A stretch of DNA of 64,000 nucleotides from Campylobacter concisus (GTDB taxonomy: Bacteria; Campylobacterota; Campylobacteria; Campylobacterales; Campylobacteraceae), in NCBI RefSeq assembly GCF_001891085.1, contig NZ_JXUP01000008.1, forward strand, positions 81,991 to 145,990. The letters run 5' to 3'. Made by a program: the position numbers and the translations under genes. Under the pieces are notes generated by a model. That model was not told where the DNA came from. It searched no databases and worked only from the letters and a program-made list of their open reading frames with translations. Shown here in pieces: positions 1 through 8,799 of the stretch (position 1 is its first letter; every line of letters starts with the position of its first letter).

Positions 1-1
1 C

Positions 2-2650
2 GGGCTAAAATACTATATCAAAGAGAATAAATTTCCACAAAAAACAGCTATTTTTTATCTTGTTATAAATTCTGGTTCAACTGATGAAAAAGATGGCGAG
101 CAAGGTCTTGCTCACTTTTTGGAGCACATGGCATTTAATGGCAGCCGTGATTTTAGCAAAAACGAGCTCATTAAGCAGCTTGAGAGCCTTGGTGTGAAAT
201 TTGGAGCTGATCTAAACGCGCAGACGAGCTACGATCAGACGAGTTATGTCTTAACGATTAATGTAAATGAGAAAAATTTACAAGATACGTTTAAGGTCTT
301 TTCGAATTGGATAGATGGCGTTAAAATCGATCCTAAGGAGCTTGATAAGGAGCGTGGCGTCATAATGGAAGAGGAGCGTCAGAGAAATACGCCAAGGTAT
401 AGGCTTTATTTGGCTCAAACAAAGGATATTTTTGAGGGCAGTATCTATCTAAAAAGAGTGCCAATAGGCGATATGAATGTCATCAAAAGTGTAGATGCTA
501 AGCACATGCAAGAATTTTATGAGAGGCTTTATCAGCCAAGATTTATGAGCTTTGTTGCTGTTGGCGACTTTGATAAAAATGAGATAAAAAGCTTAATCGA
601 AAAAAACTTTAGCCAAGCAAAAAATACAAATTCTTACATTCATCCAGAAAAAAATATCAGCTTTAAAAGTGGTTTAAATATTTTTAACTATGACTCGAAT
701 GAAACTGGAATGGAGCTAGTTAGACTTAGCTATTTTGATAAATTTAGCCCAGTTTTAAATGAGGCTGACGCAAAGAGAAATCTAGAAGACGCACTTATCG
801 CAAGCCTAATAAATATGCTTTATGAGCAAAAAAATGCAAATAATTCATCAAATTTAAGTACTGATTTTATAGCTCAAACACTTCAAGCAAAGCAGAAAAT
901 TTATAGTTTTGAAACAAATGTGCTTGGAGGCGATTTTAACGCAAGCCTTAAAGATATGCTTGGCGTTATAAAAGGTATTAAAGAGTTTGGCTTTAATAAA
1001 GATGATTTTGAAGATGTAAAAAAGGCGTTTGTGGCAAATGTAGATGCAAAATTTAAACGTTCAAAGACTAAAAAGTCAAGCGCTTATGCAGGGCAAACCC
1101 TAAACATGATAGAAAATGGTGGCTTTGTGTTAAGCGATGAAGATGAAAAAGAGCTTAGTTTAAAGCTATTAAACGAGATTACGCTAGCTGACGTGAATGC
1201 TAGATTTAGGCAAATTTTGGCCATTTCTGATGAACGTGTAAGAATTTTTAGCAAAGATGGCTTTAGGCTTAGCAAAGATGAGTTTTTAAAGCTTTTTGCC
1301 AAAGCGCCTGCTTATAACACAAGCCTATCTGGTAGCAATAACGACAAGAGTCTAGGCAATGAAAATTTAGAGCCAAAAGAGATAAACTCAAGAAGCTTTG
1401 ATGAAAAAAATGGAATTTATACCTACAAAATGCAAAATGGCTCGCAAGTTATCTTTAAGCCACTAGCCACTAAAAAAGATAGCGTTTTGTTTGCAGCCGT
1501 CAGCAAAGGAGGCACATCAAATTTGGCTGATCCAAAGTTTGGTAGCTTTGCAGTGGCACTTACAAATGAAAGCGGCGTTGGTAAATTTAACAACTATGAG
1601 CTCTCAAAGGCACTAAATGGAAAGATCGTAAGCTATGAAAAGGGTATAGAAGCACTCACGCAAGGCATTTATGGCTCATCAAGTACAAGCGATCTTAGCT
1701 CGCTGCTAGCTATTATAAATTTAGAATTTAATACTCCAAGAGCCGATGCAAACGTGCTTGAGAGGATAAAGCAAAGAGCAAAGGATGAGCTAAGCAAAAA
1801 GCAAAATTTGCCTGAATATAAATTTAGTACCGAATTTAGTAAGTTTTTTTATGAAAACAATAAACGTGTTGCGCCGCTTGAGATGGCTGATATCGATGCG
1901 CTAAAGCTAAATGAGCTAAAAGAGATCATCAAAGATAAATTTACAAATGCAGCCTCATATACTTTTGTAATCATCGGCGATACCGACGAAGAGAGGCTTT
2001 TGCCACTTATTAAAAAGTATATCGCCACTTTACCAAAGCTTGGCGAGGCTGAAGAATTTAAAGACGATGGCGTGCGAAGTATCAAGGGGCAGCACACCTT
2101 TAAAAGGGAGTATCAGACCTCAAAAAGAAGTGACGTGAGCGTAGATATTGTAAATTTCGATGCGAAATATAGCTTTGAAGGAGCGATTAGGCTAAGGGCT
2201 TTAAGTGAAATTTTAAAAACAGCGCTTCGTGAGCAGATCAGGGAAGATAAGGGTCAAACATACGGCTTTAGCCTAAATGCCAAGCTCTCACGCTATCCTT
2301 TTGAGCATTCAGATATGCTAATTAGCTTTACATGCGATCCTGCAAATACAGACAAGATCATCACTGAGATAAAGCAGATAATAGCTAGCATCAAGAGTAG
2401 TGGTGCGATCTTGCCAAAGCATTTGGAGGATTTTAAGGCACAGAGTGAAATTTCTATAAAAAAAGATTACGAAAAGCCTGAGTTTTGGCAAAAGCTCATC
2501 ATCTCAAATAAAATTTATAACACACCGCTTTATACTACAGATGAGTATATAAAGGCCGTGGATGCGGTGAACAATGATGATATCAAAGAGGCTGCTAGGC
2601 TATATCTCGATGAAAAAAATATGGTGATAAGTATAAATAATCCAAAGTAG
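2..2650 (+). CDS. M16 family zinc metallopeptidase (PqqL-like), 5' end outside window
   Basis: This is a two-lobed M16 (insulinase-type) peptidase. The reading frame is open from base 2, so the true start lies to the left; about 882 residues are visible. The zinc motif HxxEH is encoded at 113-127 (HFLEH) and lies only about 38 codons into the window. A TTG-started reading at 119 would cut off the first His of that motif, so it is not the true start. A second, non-catalytic M16 lobe follows, ending in a region rich in DKGQTYGFS-like sequence typical of the C-terminal half. The total length is close to the 900-residue fused PqqL type rather than the 400-residue single-lobe type. It probably acts in the periplasm, but the signal peptide would be outside the window. 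Confidence 0.9.
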   Translation, partial: GLKYYIKENKFPQKTAIFYLVINSGSTDEKDGEQGLAHFLEHMAFNGSRDFSKNELIKQLESLGVKFGADLNAQTSYDQTSYVLTINVNEKNLQDTFKVFSNWIDGVKIDPKELDKERGVIMEEERQRNTPRYRLYLAQTKDIFEGSIYLKRVPIGDMNVIKSVDAKHMQEFYERLYQPRFMSFVAVGDFDKNEIKSLIEKNFSQAKNTNSYIHPEKNISFKSGLNIFNYDSNETGMELVRLSYFDKFSPVLNEADAKRNLEDALIASLINMLYEQKNANNSSNLSTDFIAQTLQAKQKIYSFETNVLGGDFNASLKDMLGVIKGIKEFGFNKDDFEDVKKAFVANVDAKFKRSKTKKSSAYAGQTLNMIENGGFVLSDEDEKELSLKLLNEITLADVNARFRQILAISDERVRIFSKDGFRLSKDEFLKLFAKAPAYNTSLSGSNNDKSLGNENLEPKEINSRSFDEKNGIYTYKMQNGSQVIFKPLATKKDSVLFAAVSKGGTSNLADPKFGSFAVALTNESGVGKFNNYELSKALNGKIVSYEKGIEALTQGIYGSSSTSDLSSLLAIINLEFNTPRADANVLERIKQRAKDELSKKQNLPEYKFSTEFSKFFYENNKRVAPLEMADIDALKLNELKEIIKDKFTNAASYTFVIIGDTDEERLLPLIKKYIATLPKLGEAEEFKDDGVRSIKGQHTFKREYQTSKRSDVSVDIVNFDAKYSFEGAIRLRALSEILKTALREQIREDKGQTYGFSLNAKLSRYPFEHSDMLISFTCDPANTDKIITEIKQIIASIKSSGAILPKHLEDFKAQSEISIKKDYEKPEFWQKLIISNKIYNTPLYTTDEYIKAVDAVNNDDIKEAARLYLDEKNMVISINNPK

Positions 2651-2665
2651 AAATTTGGGAGTCAA

Positions 2666-2789
2666 GCTGGCTGGCTCTTAAAATTTAAACGCGAGTAAAA
2701 TTTATTAAGATAAGCTAGCTTTTTAAATTAGTTGGCTAATTGGCTTTTTAAATTCAAATCTAAGTAGAAATTTAAAGAGCCAAGCCAGC
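2666..2789. repeat. Long-range imperfect inverted repeat between convergent genes
   Basis: GCTGGCTGGCTCTTA (2666-2680) is the inverse of AAGAGCCAAGCCAGC (2775-2789) apart from one bulged base. The 90 bases between them are AT-rich and contain GCTTTTTAAAT-like repeats. The location between convergent genes ending at 2650 and 2816 suggests a bidirectional transcription stop, but the loop is long for a simple terminator. Confidence 0.45.
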
Positions 2790-2815
2790 CCTAAAATTTC
2801 AGCCTAAAGCCAAAG

Positions 2816-3703
2816 CTAAGCGAGAATGTCCTTTGGCTTTAGCTTGTTTAGCTTTTGCACTAGATCATCAAAGCTCGCTCCATTTTCGACCTCGCGTATG
2901 ATAAATTCCTCAAAAAACTCACGTTTTATATCTTTATCCGTGTAGGTCACGCTCTTTTTGGTAACTTGCATAGGCTTAAATTTCTCTTCTTCTATCTCTT
3001 CATCGCCATTTTCTCTAACTAGCGTAAGAGCGATATTTTGGAGCACATCGGCGATGCTCTCGCCCTTTTCATAACTTGTTTTTAGAAATTTTAAAAACTC
3101 ATCTTTGCTGTTTTTATCAGCGTAGCTTACACGGTGCAACATAGGCTGACCCAAGAATTCTATACGTTTTTTATCCGAGCTTTGCTCGTAATGTAAAGCT
3201 CCGTCTTTAAAAGAAATTTTTACATTTGCGTGCTCGCCAAGTATCCTTTCGGCGGTAAATTCCAGCCATTTATCTTTAAACTCATCGATATTTAGATCAG
3301 AGTCTAGCAAATTTGTAGCCTCACGGCTTAGATAAAGAGCGCCAAAAGCATTATTGGTTATTTTGTTATTTATGCTCATTTTGTGGTTTTTGATGAACTC
3401 ATCTACACTAAAGCCGTTTTTCTCGCTAGTGATGATGGAATTTAACCTCCAAAGCTTCGTGCTATCAATGAAATTTTTAAGGCTAAAGATTTCATCTTTG
3501 CTCGCCCCACTATCAAGGCCATTTATCTTGCCCCAGATAGAAATTTTATCATTTGATGAGTAGCCAGAGAGAGGTAGATGCTTGATGTCCGCAGTTTTGG
3601 CGGGAATTTCTACTTTATCTAATTTTGCGTTTGTGGCTTGGCGCTTACTAAAAGCGTCTTGGTAGTTAAAGCTTTGATTAAATCCATTTAGCGTGTTTAT
3701 CAT
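2816..3703 (-). CDS. Hypothetical protein, 295 aa, function unknown
   Basis: I do not recognise this protein. It is charged and mostly helical in composition, with no signal peptide or membrane segment. It begins MINTLNGFNQSFNYQDAF and contains a run resembling SGYSSNDKISIWGKINGLD near residues 45-65. I chose the ATG at 3703 because AAAGGA sits seven bases upstream; an in-frame ATG six codons earlier lies inside or before that site. The high Lys/Glu/Asp content and the lack of Cys suggest a cytoplasmic protein. It runs convergently to the M16 peptidase gene and is followed on the same strand by no close neighbour. Confidence 0.75.
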   Translation of the reverse strand: MINTLNGFNQSFNYQDAFSKRQATNAKLDKVEIPAKTADIKHLPLSGYSSNDKISIWGKINGLDSGASKDEIFSLKNFIDSTKLWRLNSIITSEKNGFSVDEFIKNHKMSINNKITNNAFGALYLSREATNLLDSDLNIDEFKDKWLEFTAERILGEHANVKISFKDGALHYEQSSDKKRIEFLGQPMLHRVSYADKNSKDEFLKFLKTSYEKGESIADVLQNIALTLVRENGDEEIEEEKFKPMQVTKKSVTYTDKDIKREFFEEFIIREVENGASFDDLVQKLNKLKPKDILA

Positions 3704-3754
3704 GTCAAAATCCTTTAACACAATATCGGCAAGTAGATTTAAATTTTAAGTGGA

Positions 3755-3976
3755 TTATTTTTTATTGCGGTATTTTTCAAAAATGGCGATCATTTGGTAT
3801 GAGTTTTGGGCGATTTTAAATTTATTTGGATTTTTGCCAAGTAGCTCTTCTCTTAAAGAGTCGATAAATTCTCTATCTTTTTTGCAAGCCTCAAAGCTCA
3901 CTCGTCCCCTAAGTACGGCCATAAATATAATATCAGCAGTCGCATTTATCATCTCAAGCATTTTTTCTTCGCTCAT
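3755..3976 (-). CDS. Hypothetical small protein, about 73 aa
   Basis: Short charged protein with no recognised domain (MSEEKMLEMINATADIIF... ending YRNKK). It lies immediately downstream of the ABM-domain gene, on the same strand, and is probably co-transcribed. The ATG at 3976 is the only in-frame ATG after the upstream gene's stop, but no good ribosome-binding site precedes it: AGGG is 14 bases away. A good AAAGGA overlaps the stop of the upstream gene at about 4012-4020 and could serve a non-ATG start about 14 codons earlier. The start is therefore uncertain. A longer reading that overlaps the upstream gene adds an unlikely Cys/Arg-rich N-terminus. Confidence 0.6.
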   Translation of the reverse strand: MSEEKMLEMINATADIIFMAVLRGRVSFEACKKDREFIDSLREELLGKNPNKFKIAQNSYQMIAIFEKYRNKK

Positions 3977-4008
3977 TTTTGTGGATTTTGCCCTTTTTAA
4001 AGCAAATA

Positions 4009-4302
4009 TTATTCCTTTACGCTCACAAAATTTACTATTTTTACCTCTTGGCTCTCTTTGCAAGCCTCCAGCGCAGCTGCATTTTTCACCATATGAGCGC
4101 TTTTCATATGCTCTTTTTGGCTTGCAATATCTTCCCAAATCTCCATAAAGCAGTATTCGTTTTTACCACCCGCAACTATGCCACACTCGTAGCTTATGCA
4201 GCCTTTATCTTTTCTTGAAGCTGGCACGATCTCTTTTAAAATTTTTTCAAATTTTGCTTCACATCCAGCTTTTAACTTTACATTTACATAAAATCCAATC
4301 AT
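4009..4302 (-). CDS. ABM-domain protein (putative quinol monooxygenase, YgiN-like)
   Basis: A 97-residue single-domain protein of the dimeric alpha-beta ABM fold. It opens with a beta-strand (IGFYVNVKLKAG), continues with a helix (CEAKFEKILKEI), then the typical KGCISYECG and NEYCFMEIWED strands, and a final helix with HMKSAHMVKN. This order is characteristic of the family. The ATG at 4302 is chosen because AAAGGA lies seven bases upstream; the longer frame adds 13 residues that overlap that site. Members of the family oxidise quinols or related compounds without a cofactor, but many are uncharacterised, so the substrate is not assigned here. Confidence 0.8.
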   Translation of the reverse strand: MIGFYVNVKLKAGCEAKFEKILKEIVPASRKDKGCISYECGIVAGGKNEYCFMEIWEDIASQKEHMKSAHMVKNAAALEACKESQEVKIVNFVSVKE

Positions 4303-4346
4303 CTGCCCATCCTTTAAAAATTTTTGGCTAAAATAGCGCAATTTAG

Positions 4347-4360
4347 ACGCAAGTTTGCGT
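4347..4360. promoter_or_regulatory. Short palindrome upstream of the molybdoenzyme gene
   Basis: ACGCAA and TTGCGT are perfect inverse 6-mers separated by two bases, about 105 bases upstream of the ATG at 4464. This could be an operator for the respiratory reductase gene or for the divergent ABM-domain gene. It is a small palindrome and could occur by chance. Confidence 0.3.
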
Positions 4361-4463
4361 ATTACATTACAAGGCCTTTAAACGATGAAATGATACAAAA
4401 CCATAAATTTATAATTTCTAAAACCAATCAAAAACAATAAATTTAACCAAAATCGGAGAGAAA

Positions 4464-6917
4464 ATGAAAAGACGAGACTTTTTAAGATTAAGCGCATTAG
4501 GCGCGGCTAGCCTTCAAGCAAAAGAGCTTGGAAGCGCAGAGCAAGCGTTATTTGACAAACAAAGCGGACTAAGCGCAAATAAATTTGGCCCATTTTACGT
4601 AAGAACTATCGCAGGGCGCGTGGTTGAGACCGTGCCATTTGAGGGCGATGCTTATCCAAACGAACTAAATAACGCAGTCATTGACTACATCCAAAATGAG
4701 AGCAGAGTAAAATATCCATTTGTTAGAAAGAGCTTTTTAGCCAATCCAAACAACCCAAAACCAGAGCTTCGCGGCAAAGAGGAATTTGTGCGTGTGAGCT
4801 GGGACGAGGCTATAAAGCTAAGTGCAAAAATTTTAAAAGAAAATTTTGATAAATACGGTGCTGAAGCGATCTATGGACAGGTTTATCAGTGGGGTAGCCT
4901 TGGCAAAGTTGGCCACAGCCAAAAGACCGCAAAAAGGCTACTTAACGTGCTTGGCGGCTACGTAAATGAGCTAGGTGGCTACTCATACGGCGCAGCGACT
5001 GTCATCATGCCTCACGTCACTGGCTTCGTCGATCCTGCGCTAGCGCCAACAAAGTGGGAGGCGATCTTAAAAAACGCCAAAACGATCGTATTTTGGGGCA
5101 CAAACCCAGTAGTTTCAAACAAGATCGCCATTGGCGTGCCGCTTCACAACTCATATAAATACTATGATGAGATCAGAAAAAAAGGCGCGAGTGGCGAGAT
5201 GAAAATTTATAGCGTTGACGTTTATCACAACGATAGCGCAAAATACTTTGACTCAAAATACCTTGAAGTCGTACCTTGCACCGATACGGCGATGATGATA
5301 GGTATGTGTAACTACCTTTTTGAAAAGGGACTTTACAGCAAAGAATTTATAGAAAAATACACAGTTGGCTTTGATAAATTTAAAGAGTATATGCTTGGTA
5401 AAACTGACGGGGTCAATAAAAACCTAGCTTGGGCAAGCAAAATTTGTGGTGTGAGCGAGCAAGATCTTGCGAAATTTAGCGAGGATCTAGCTAAAAATGA
5501 TTCAGTGATAATTAGTGGCTACGCCATTCAAAGACAAGATCACGGTGAGATGGCGTACTGGGCGCTTGTGACGCTAAATGCGATGCTTGGACACATCGGT
5601 AAAGAGGGTTGTGGCTTTGTCACAAATGACGGTATGCACAAAAATGCTGATGAGAGCTTCATAGCACCTAAACTAGCAGCTTTTGAGACGAAGGTGCCAC
5701 AAAAATTTATTGATAGTGGCTTAGTGCCAAAGACAAAGGGCTACGAAATGCCAAACTCAAGGCTCATAGACGCACTTCTTAAGCCAGGCAAGGAGATAAC
5801 AAGAAATGGCAAGAGCTACAAACTACCAAAGATTAGAGTGATGTTTAACGCAAATGGCTCAACTTTTACAAGGCATCCTGACGCAAACAGAGCGATAAAA
5901 GCTATGCGAAACGTTAATGCTATCATCACTTGCGAGCCGTTTTGGACAAGTACAGCTAAATTTAGCGACATCGTCTTGCCAGCTGCGCTTGAATACGAGC
6001 GAACAGACATCGAGATGGCAAATTCAACGAGCGAGTATCTATTTGCGATGAAGCCACTAGTTAAGCCATTTGGCGAGAGTAAGAGTGACTTCGAGATCGC
6101 AAGGCTGATCGCCAAAGAGTGGGGCAGGGAAGAGGCATTTAGCGAGGGTAAAAGTGAGCTAGAGTGGGTCAAGACAATATATGAAGATGCCGTTAAAAAG
6201 GCTGCTGAGCTTGGGTATGAGAGCATGCCTAGCTTTGAGGAATTTTGGGAGAAGGGATATTTTAGATTTGACAAGATCGATGAGAAAAAACGCTACTTTA
6301 CAAACTACAAGAAATTCCGCGACGATCCAGTGGCAAATCCGTTAAAAACGCCATCTGGCAAGATAGAAATTTACTCTGAGACGGTTGCTGGCTTTGGCTA
6401 TGATGACTGCCCACCGCATGCAGCTTGGCTTGAGCCATTTGAGTGGCTTGGCGCAAAAAATAAAAAATACCCTATCGCAATCAGCGGCGCGCACTCTAAA
6501 TTTAGGCTTCACTCACAGCTAAATAACTCCGTGCTTCGCAACTTTAACGAGATCGCAGAGCGTGAGCCAGTGCTAATAAATCCAAAAACAGCCGAGGCTA
6601 GAGGGATAAAGATGGGCGACGTGGTGCGCGTGTTTAATGATAGAGGCGAAATTTTGTGCGGTGCATTTGTAACTGAGGATGTGCCACAAAATGTCGTGAT
6701 AGTAAGCGAAGGTGCTTGGTATGACCCTGAAAAACCGGGTGAAAAGAGCCTTTGCTTGCACGGAAATTTAAATGTGCTCACAAAAGACGTACCATCAAGC
6801 AAGATGAGCCAGAGCAACACCGCTCACACAAGCCTTGTGAATGTCGAGAAATTTAAAGGCGTGCCAAAGCGTGTAACTGCATTTGACGCACCAAAGATCG
6901 GTGTAATGCACGCATAA
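4464..6917 (+). CDS. Tat-exported molybdopterin oxidoreductase, TorA/BisC (TMAO/S-oxide reductase) family
   Basis: An 817-residue periplasmic molybdo-bis-MGD reductase of the DMSO-reductase superfamily. Residues 1-19 carry a Tat motif (RRDFLRLSA) followed by an Ala-rich stretch. There is no N-terminal Cys cluster, as expected for the TorA/BisC/DorA group, which lacks an iron-sulfur cluster. WGSLGKVGHSQ near residue 147 aligns with the family segment that carries the Mo-ligating Ser. The closing domain (VRVFNDRGEILCGAFVTEDV, then GNLNVLTKDV) is the usual MGD-binding C-terminus. Known relatives reduce TMAO, DMSO, biotin or methionine sulfoxide. It may be the oxide reductase called BisA in C. 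concisus, but I cannot verify this. No cytochrome c partner gene is adjacent. GGAGAG lies just before the ATG. Confidence 0.9.
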   Translation: MKRRDFLRLSALGAASLQAKELGSAEQALFDKQSGLSANKFGPFYVRTIAGRVVETVPFEGDAYPNELNNAVIDYIQNESRVKYPFVRKSFLANPNNPKPELRGKEEFVRVSWDEAIKLSAKILKENFDKYGAEAIYGQVYQWGSLGKVGHSQKTAKRLLNVLGGYVNELGGYSYGAATVIMPHVTGFVDPALAPTKWEAILKNAKTIVFWGTNPVVSNKIAIGVPLHNSYKYYDEIRKKGASGEMKIYSVDVYHNDSAKYFDSKYLEVVPCTDTAMMIGMCNYLFEKGLYSKEFIEKYTVGFDKFKEYMLGKTDGVNKNLAWASKICGVSEQDLAKFSEDLAKNDSVIISGYAIQRQDHGEMAYWALVTLNAMLGHIGKEGCGFVTNDGMHKNADESFIAPKLAAFETKVPQKFIDSGLVPKTKGYEMPNSRLIDALLKPGKEITRNGKSYKLPKIRVMFNANGSTFTRHPDANRAIKAMRNVNAIITCEPFWTSTAKFSDIVLPAALEYERTDIEMANSTSEYLFAMKPLVKPFGESKSDFEIARLIAKEWGREEAFSEGKSELEWVKTIYEDAVKKAAELGYESMPSFEEFWEKGYFRFDKIDEKKRYFTNYKKFRDDPVANPLKTPSGKIEIYSETVAGFGYDDCPPHAAWLEPFEWLGAKNKKYPIAISGAHSKFRLHSQLNNSVLRNFNEIAEREPVLINPKTAEARGIKMGDVVRVFNDRGEILCGAFVTEDVPQNVVIVSEGAWYDPEKPGEKSLCLHGNLNVLTKDVPSSKMSQSNTAHTSLVNVEKFKGVPKRVTAFDAPKIGVMHA

Positions 6918-6920
6918 AAT

Positions 6921-6948
6921 AGAAGCTATCCTTAAATGGATAGCTTCT
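6921..6948. terminator. Bidirectional hairpin terminator
   Basis: AGAAGCTATCC (6921-6931) and GGATAGCTTCT (6938-6948) form a perfect 11-bp stem with a six-base loop. It sits between the convergent molybdoenzyme and dynamin-like genes and can serve both strands. Confidence 0.85.
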
Positions 6949-6966
6949 AAGCTTTAAAAAATTTAT

Positions 6967-8799
6967 TTATCTTAATAGCAATGAATTTTCACAAAGCTCT
7001 TCGATCTTTGAAATTTGCTCTTTAACTCTTGCTTTTAAGCCATCAAGCATTGCTATTTTTAAAGTATAAATTTCATTAAAATCGCTCTTTATATCAAGCA
7101 AAATTTTATTTAAAAACGAGCTGTTTGAGCACATTAAAGCTTCAAACTCATAAAGACTAAACGCATCAAGCATACGCTCATAGACGTCTTTTGCGCTTGG
7201 AATATAAAGTGGCGTATTCATCTGCAGATGCGATTCTAGCGTCTTTTCTATCTTTTGTTTTATAAAATAAACCGCGAGTTTGAGCGCGTTTTCATAGTTT
7301 GAGGCTAGCTTTATATCAAGCTTTTCAAAAAACAAAGAGACCTTTTGTGTGGCCTTAAATTTAGCCGTTTCATACTCTCTTAAAAAATTTTCATATGTCC
7401 GTCCGGCATAGGTATTTATGGATTTTGTTTCGTAAGCCAAGGCTTGATCATCAAAGCTAGCGTAATTTTCATAGCGAGATTTATATATTAAAAATTTATC
7501 CTCTAAATTTTTATAAAGCTCATTAAATGCTGAGGTTATTGCATTTTCTAGCTCTTTTAGATCTTTTTTGTAGCGTTTAAAAAATTTATTAAAAACCACA
7601 TCTTCGTAGATAAGTTTTGAAAAGACTTCGTCGCTATCAAGGCTTATTACCTCAAAATTTTCACGCTTGTAAATTTCTTTATTTAAAAGCGTCTTTGAAG
7701 CGTTAAATTTTGTCTTTGAAAATGGTTTAAGTAGCTTAAATACTTCATCGGCAGCAAGTTTTATAACTTCACTCATTTGACTATAACTTAAAGTGATCTT
7801 TGGCTTAAACTCCTCTTTTATCGCCTCTAGCCTCTCATCTAATGAGCCACTAAATTCATCTAAAATAAACCGCGCATTATCATAAATTTCTAAATGTTTT
7901 TCTTGCTCGTTGGTTAGGAGTTTTACGATCTTTTTTGCCCTTACTTTTATGAAATTTTCTTTAAAGCTGTTGTCTAAAAAGCACTCTTTAATAGCCTTTA
8001 GAGCTTCGTTAAAATTTGAAGCTTCAAGTAGGCCTTTGTCATTATTTGTTATGCCAAGAAGGGCTTGCTTTGACGAGATAGCGATGATATCCTCAAAAAG
8101 CTCGCCATAAGTTTGCCCAGCGTGTTTTAGCAAATTTTCAAGCTCGTCCTCGCTTAGCTTGTCTTTTTGGTTGATTAGGCAGATCGCTTTTAGATCATTG
8201 GCTTTTAAAATTTCTTTGATACTTTCAAGCTCACTTGCCTTTGCGGCGTTGTTTGCAAGGCTTAGCCATATCGCACCACTAACCTTTTTTAGCGTATTTT
8301 TTGTCTCTTTTGTATCAGCATCTCTTAGCGAGTTTAGGCCAGGAGTGTCGATGAAATTTATCTCTTTTAAAATCTCACTTGGCGCATAAAGCGTCATGCC
8401 AGAAACTTGCTCGCCTAGCTTATTTAGCTCGGCTAGATCGCTACTTGCTAGCAGGCTTTCGCTATCGTTTATAAATTTCACGCTTAGAAGTGGCATCTTT
8501 GCAAATTTTAGTCTCACAGCCTTTGCAGTGACTGGAGTTAGTCCTGATGGCAAGATATCTTGACCAAGAAGTGCGTTTAAAAACGTTGATTTCCCACTTG
8601 AAAATTGACCGATAACAGCTATTAGCGGTGGTTCATTTAGAGTGTCTATTAGTAAATTTAAGCTCTCTTTTATCTGCTCGCTTATATGCAAGCTAGGATC
8701 GTTTAGATCATTTACGAGCCTAGCTAGCTCACCCTTAAAATCATTTGTAAAGACCTTAAAATATCTCGCTTTGTAGGCATTTATAAACTCATTAAACAT
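6967..8799 (-). CDS. Dynamin-like GTPase, second gene of a tandem pair
   Basis: A 610-residue bacterial dynamin family protein. The GTPase motifs are clear: P-loop GQFSSGKST at residues 64-72, G3 DTPG at 151-154, and a G4-like NQKD at 210-213. The rest is long helical stalk sequence with a hydrophobic stretch near the end. It overlaps the upstream dynamin-like gene by eight bases and has its own AGAGGA site inside that gene's end, so the two are translated as a pair. In C. jejuni a tandem pair at the same relative position (Cj0411/Cj0412) encodes DLP1 and DLP2, which assemble together and bridge membranes; the same role is inferred here. Confidence 0.9.
   Translation of the reverse strand: MFNEFINAYKARYFKVFTNDFKGELARLVNDLNDPSLHISEQIKESLNLLIDTLNEPPLIAVIGQFSSGKSTFLNALLGQDILPSGLTPVTAKAVRLKFAKMPLLSVKFINDSESLLASSDLAELNKLGEQVSGMTLYAPSEILKEINFIDTPGLNSLRDADTKETKNTLKKVSGAIWLSLANNAAKASELESIKEILKANDLKAICLINQKDKLSEDELENLLKHAGQTYGELFEDIIAISSKQALLGITNNDKGLLEASNFNEALKAIKECFLDNSFKENFIKVRAKKIVKLLTNEQEKHLEIYDNARFILDEFSGSLDERLEAIKEEFKPKITLSYSQMSEVIKLAADEVFKLLKPFSKTKFNASKTLLNKEIYKRENFEVISLDSDEVFSKLIYEDVVFNKFFKRYKKDLKELENAITSAFNELYKNLEDKFLIYKSRYENYASFDDQALAYETKSINTYAGRTYENFLREYETAKFKATQKVSLFFEKLDIKLASNYENALKLAVYFIKQKIEKTLESHLQMNTPLYIPSAKDVYERMLDAFSLYEFEALMCSNSSFLNKILLDIKSDFNEIYTLKIAMLDGLKARVKEQISKIEELCENSLLLR

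Noticed and set aside
119..2650. TTG start for the M16 peptidase at 119
   Set aside because: It lies inside the HxxEH zinc motif and would remove the first His; the frame is open to base 2.
3979..4218. Plus-strand ORF opposite the ABM-domain gene
   Set aside because: A shadow frame; the minus-strand gene has a clear domain and ribosome-binding site.
6509..6820. Minus-strand ORFs inside the molybdoenzyme gene
   Set aside because: No ribosome-binding sites or domains; they are shadows of a well-supported gene.
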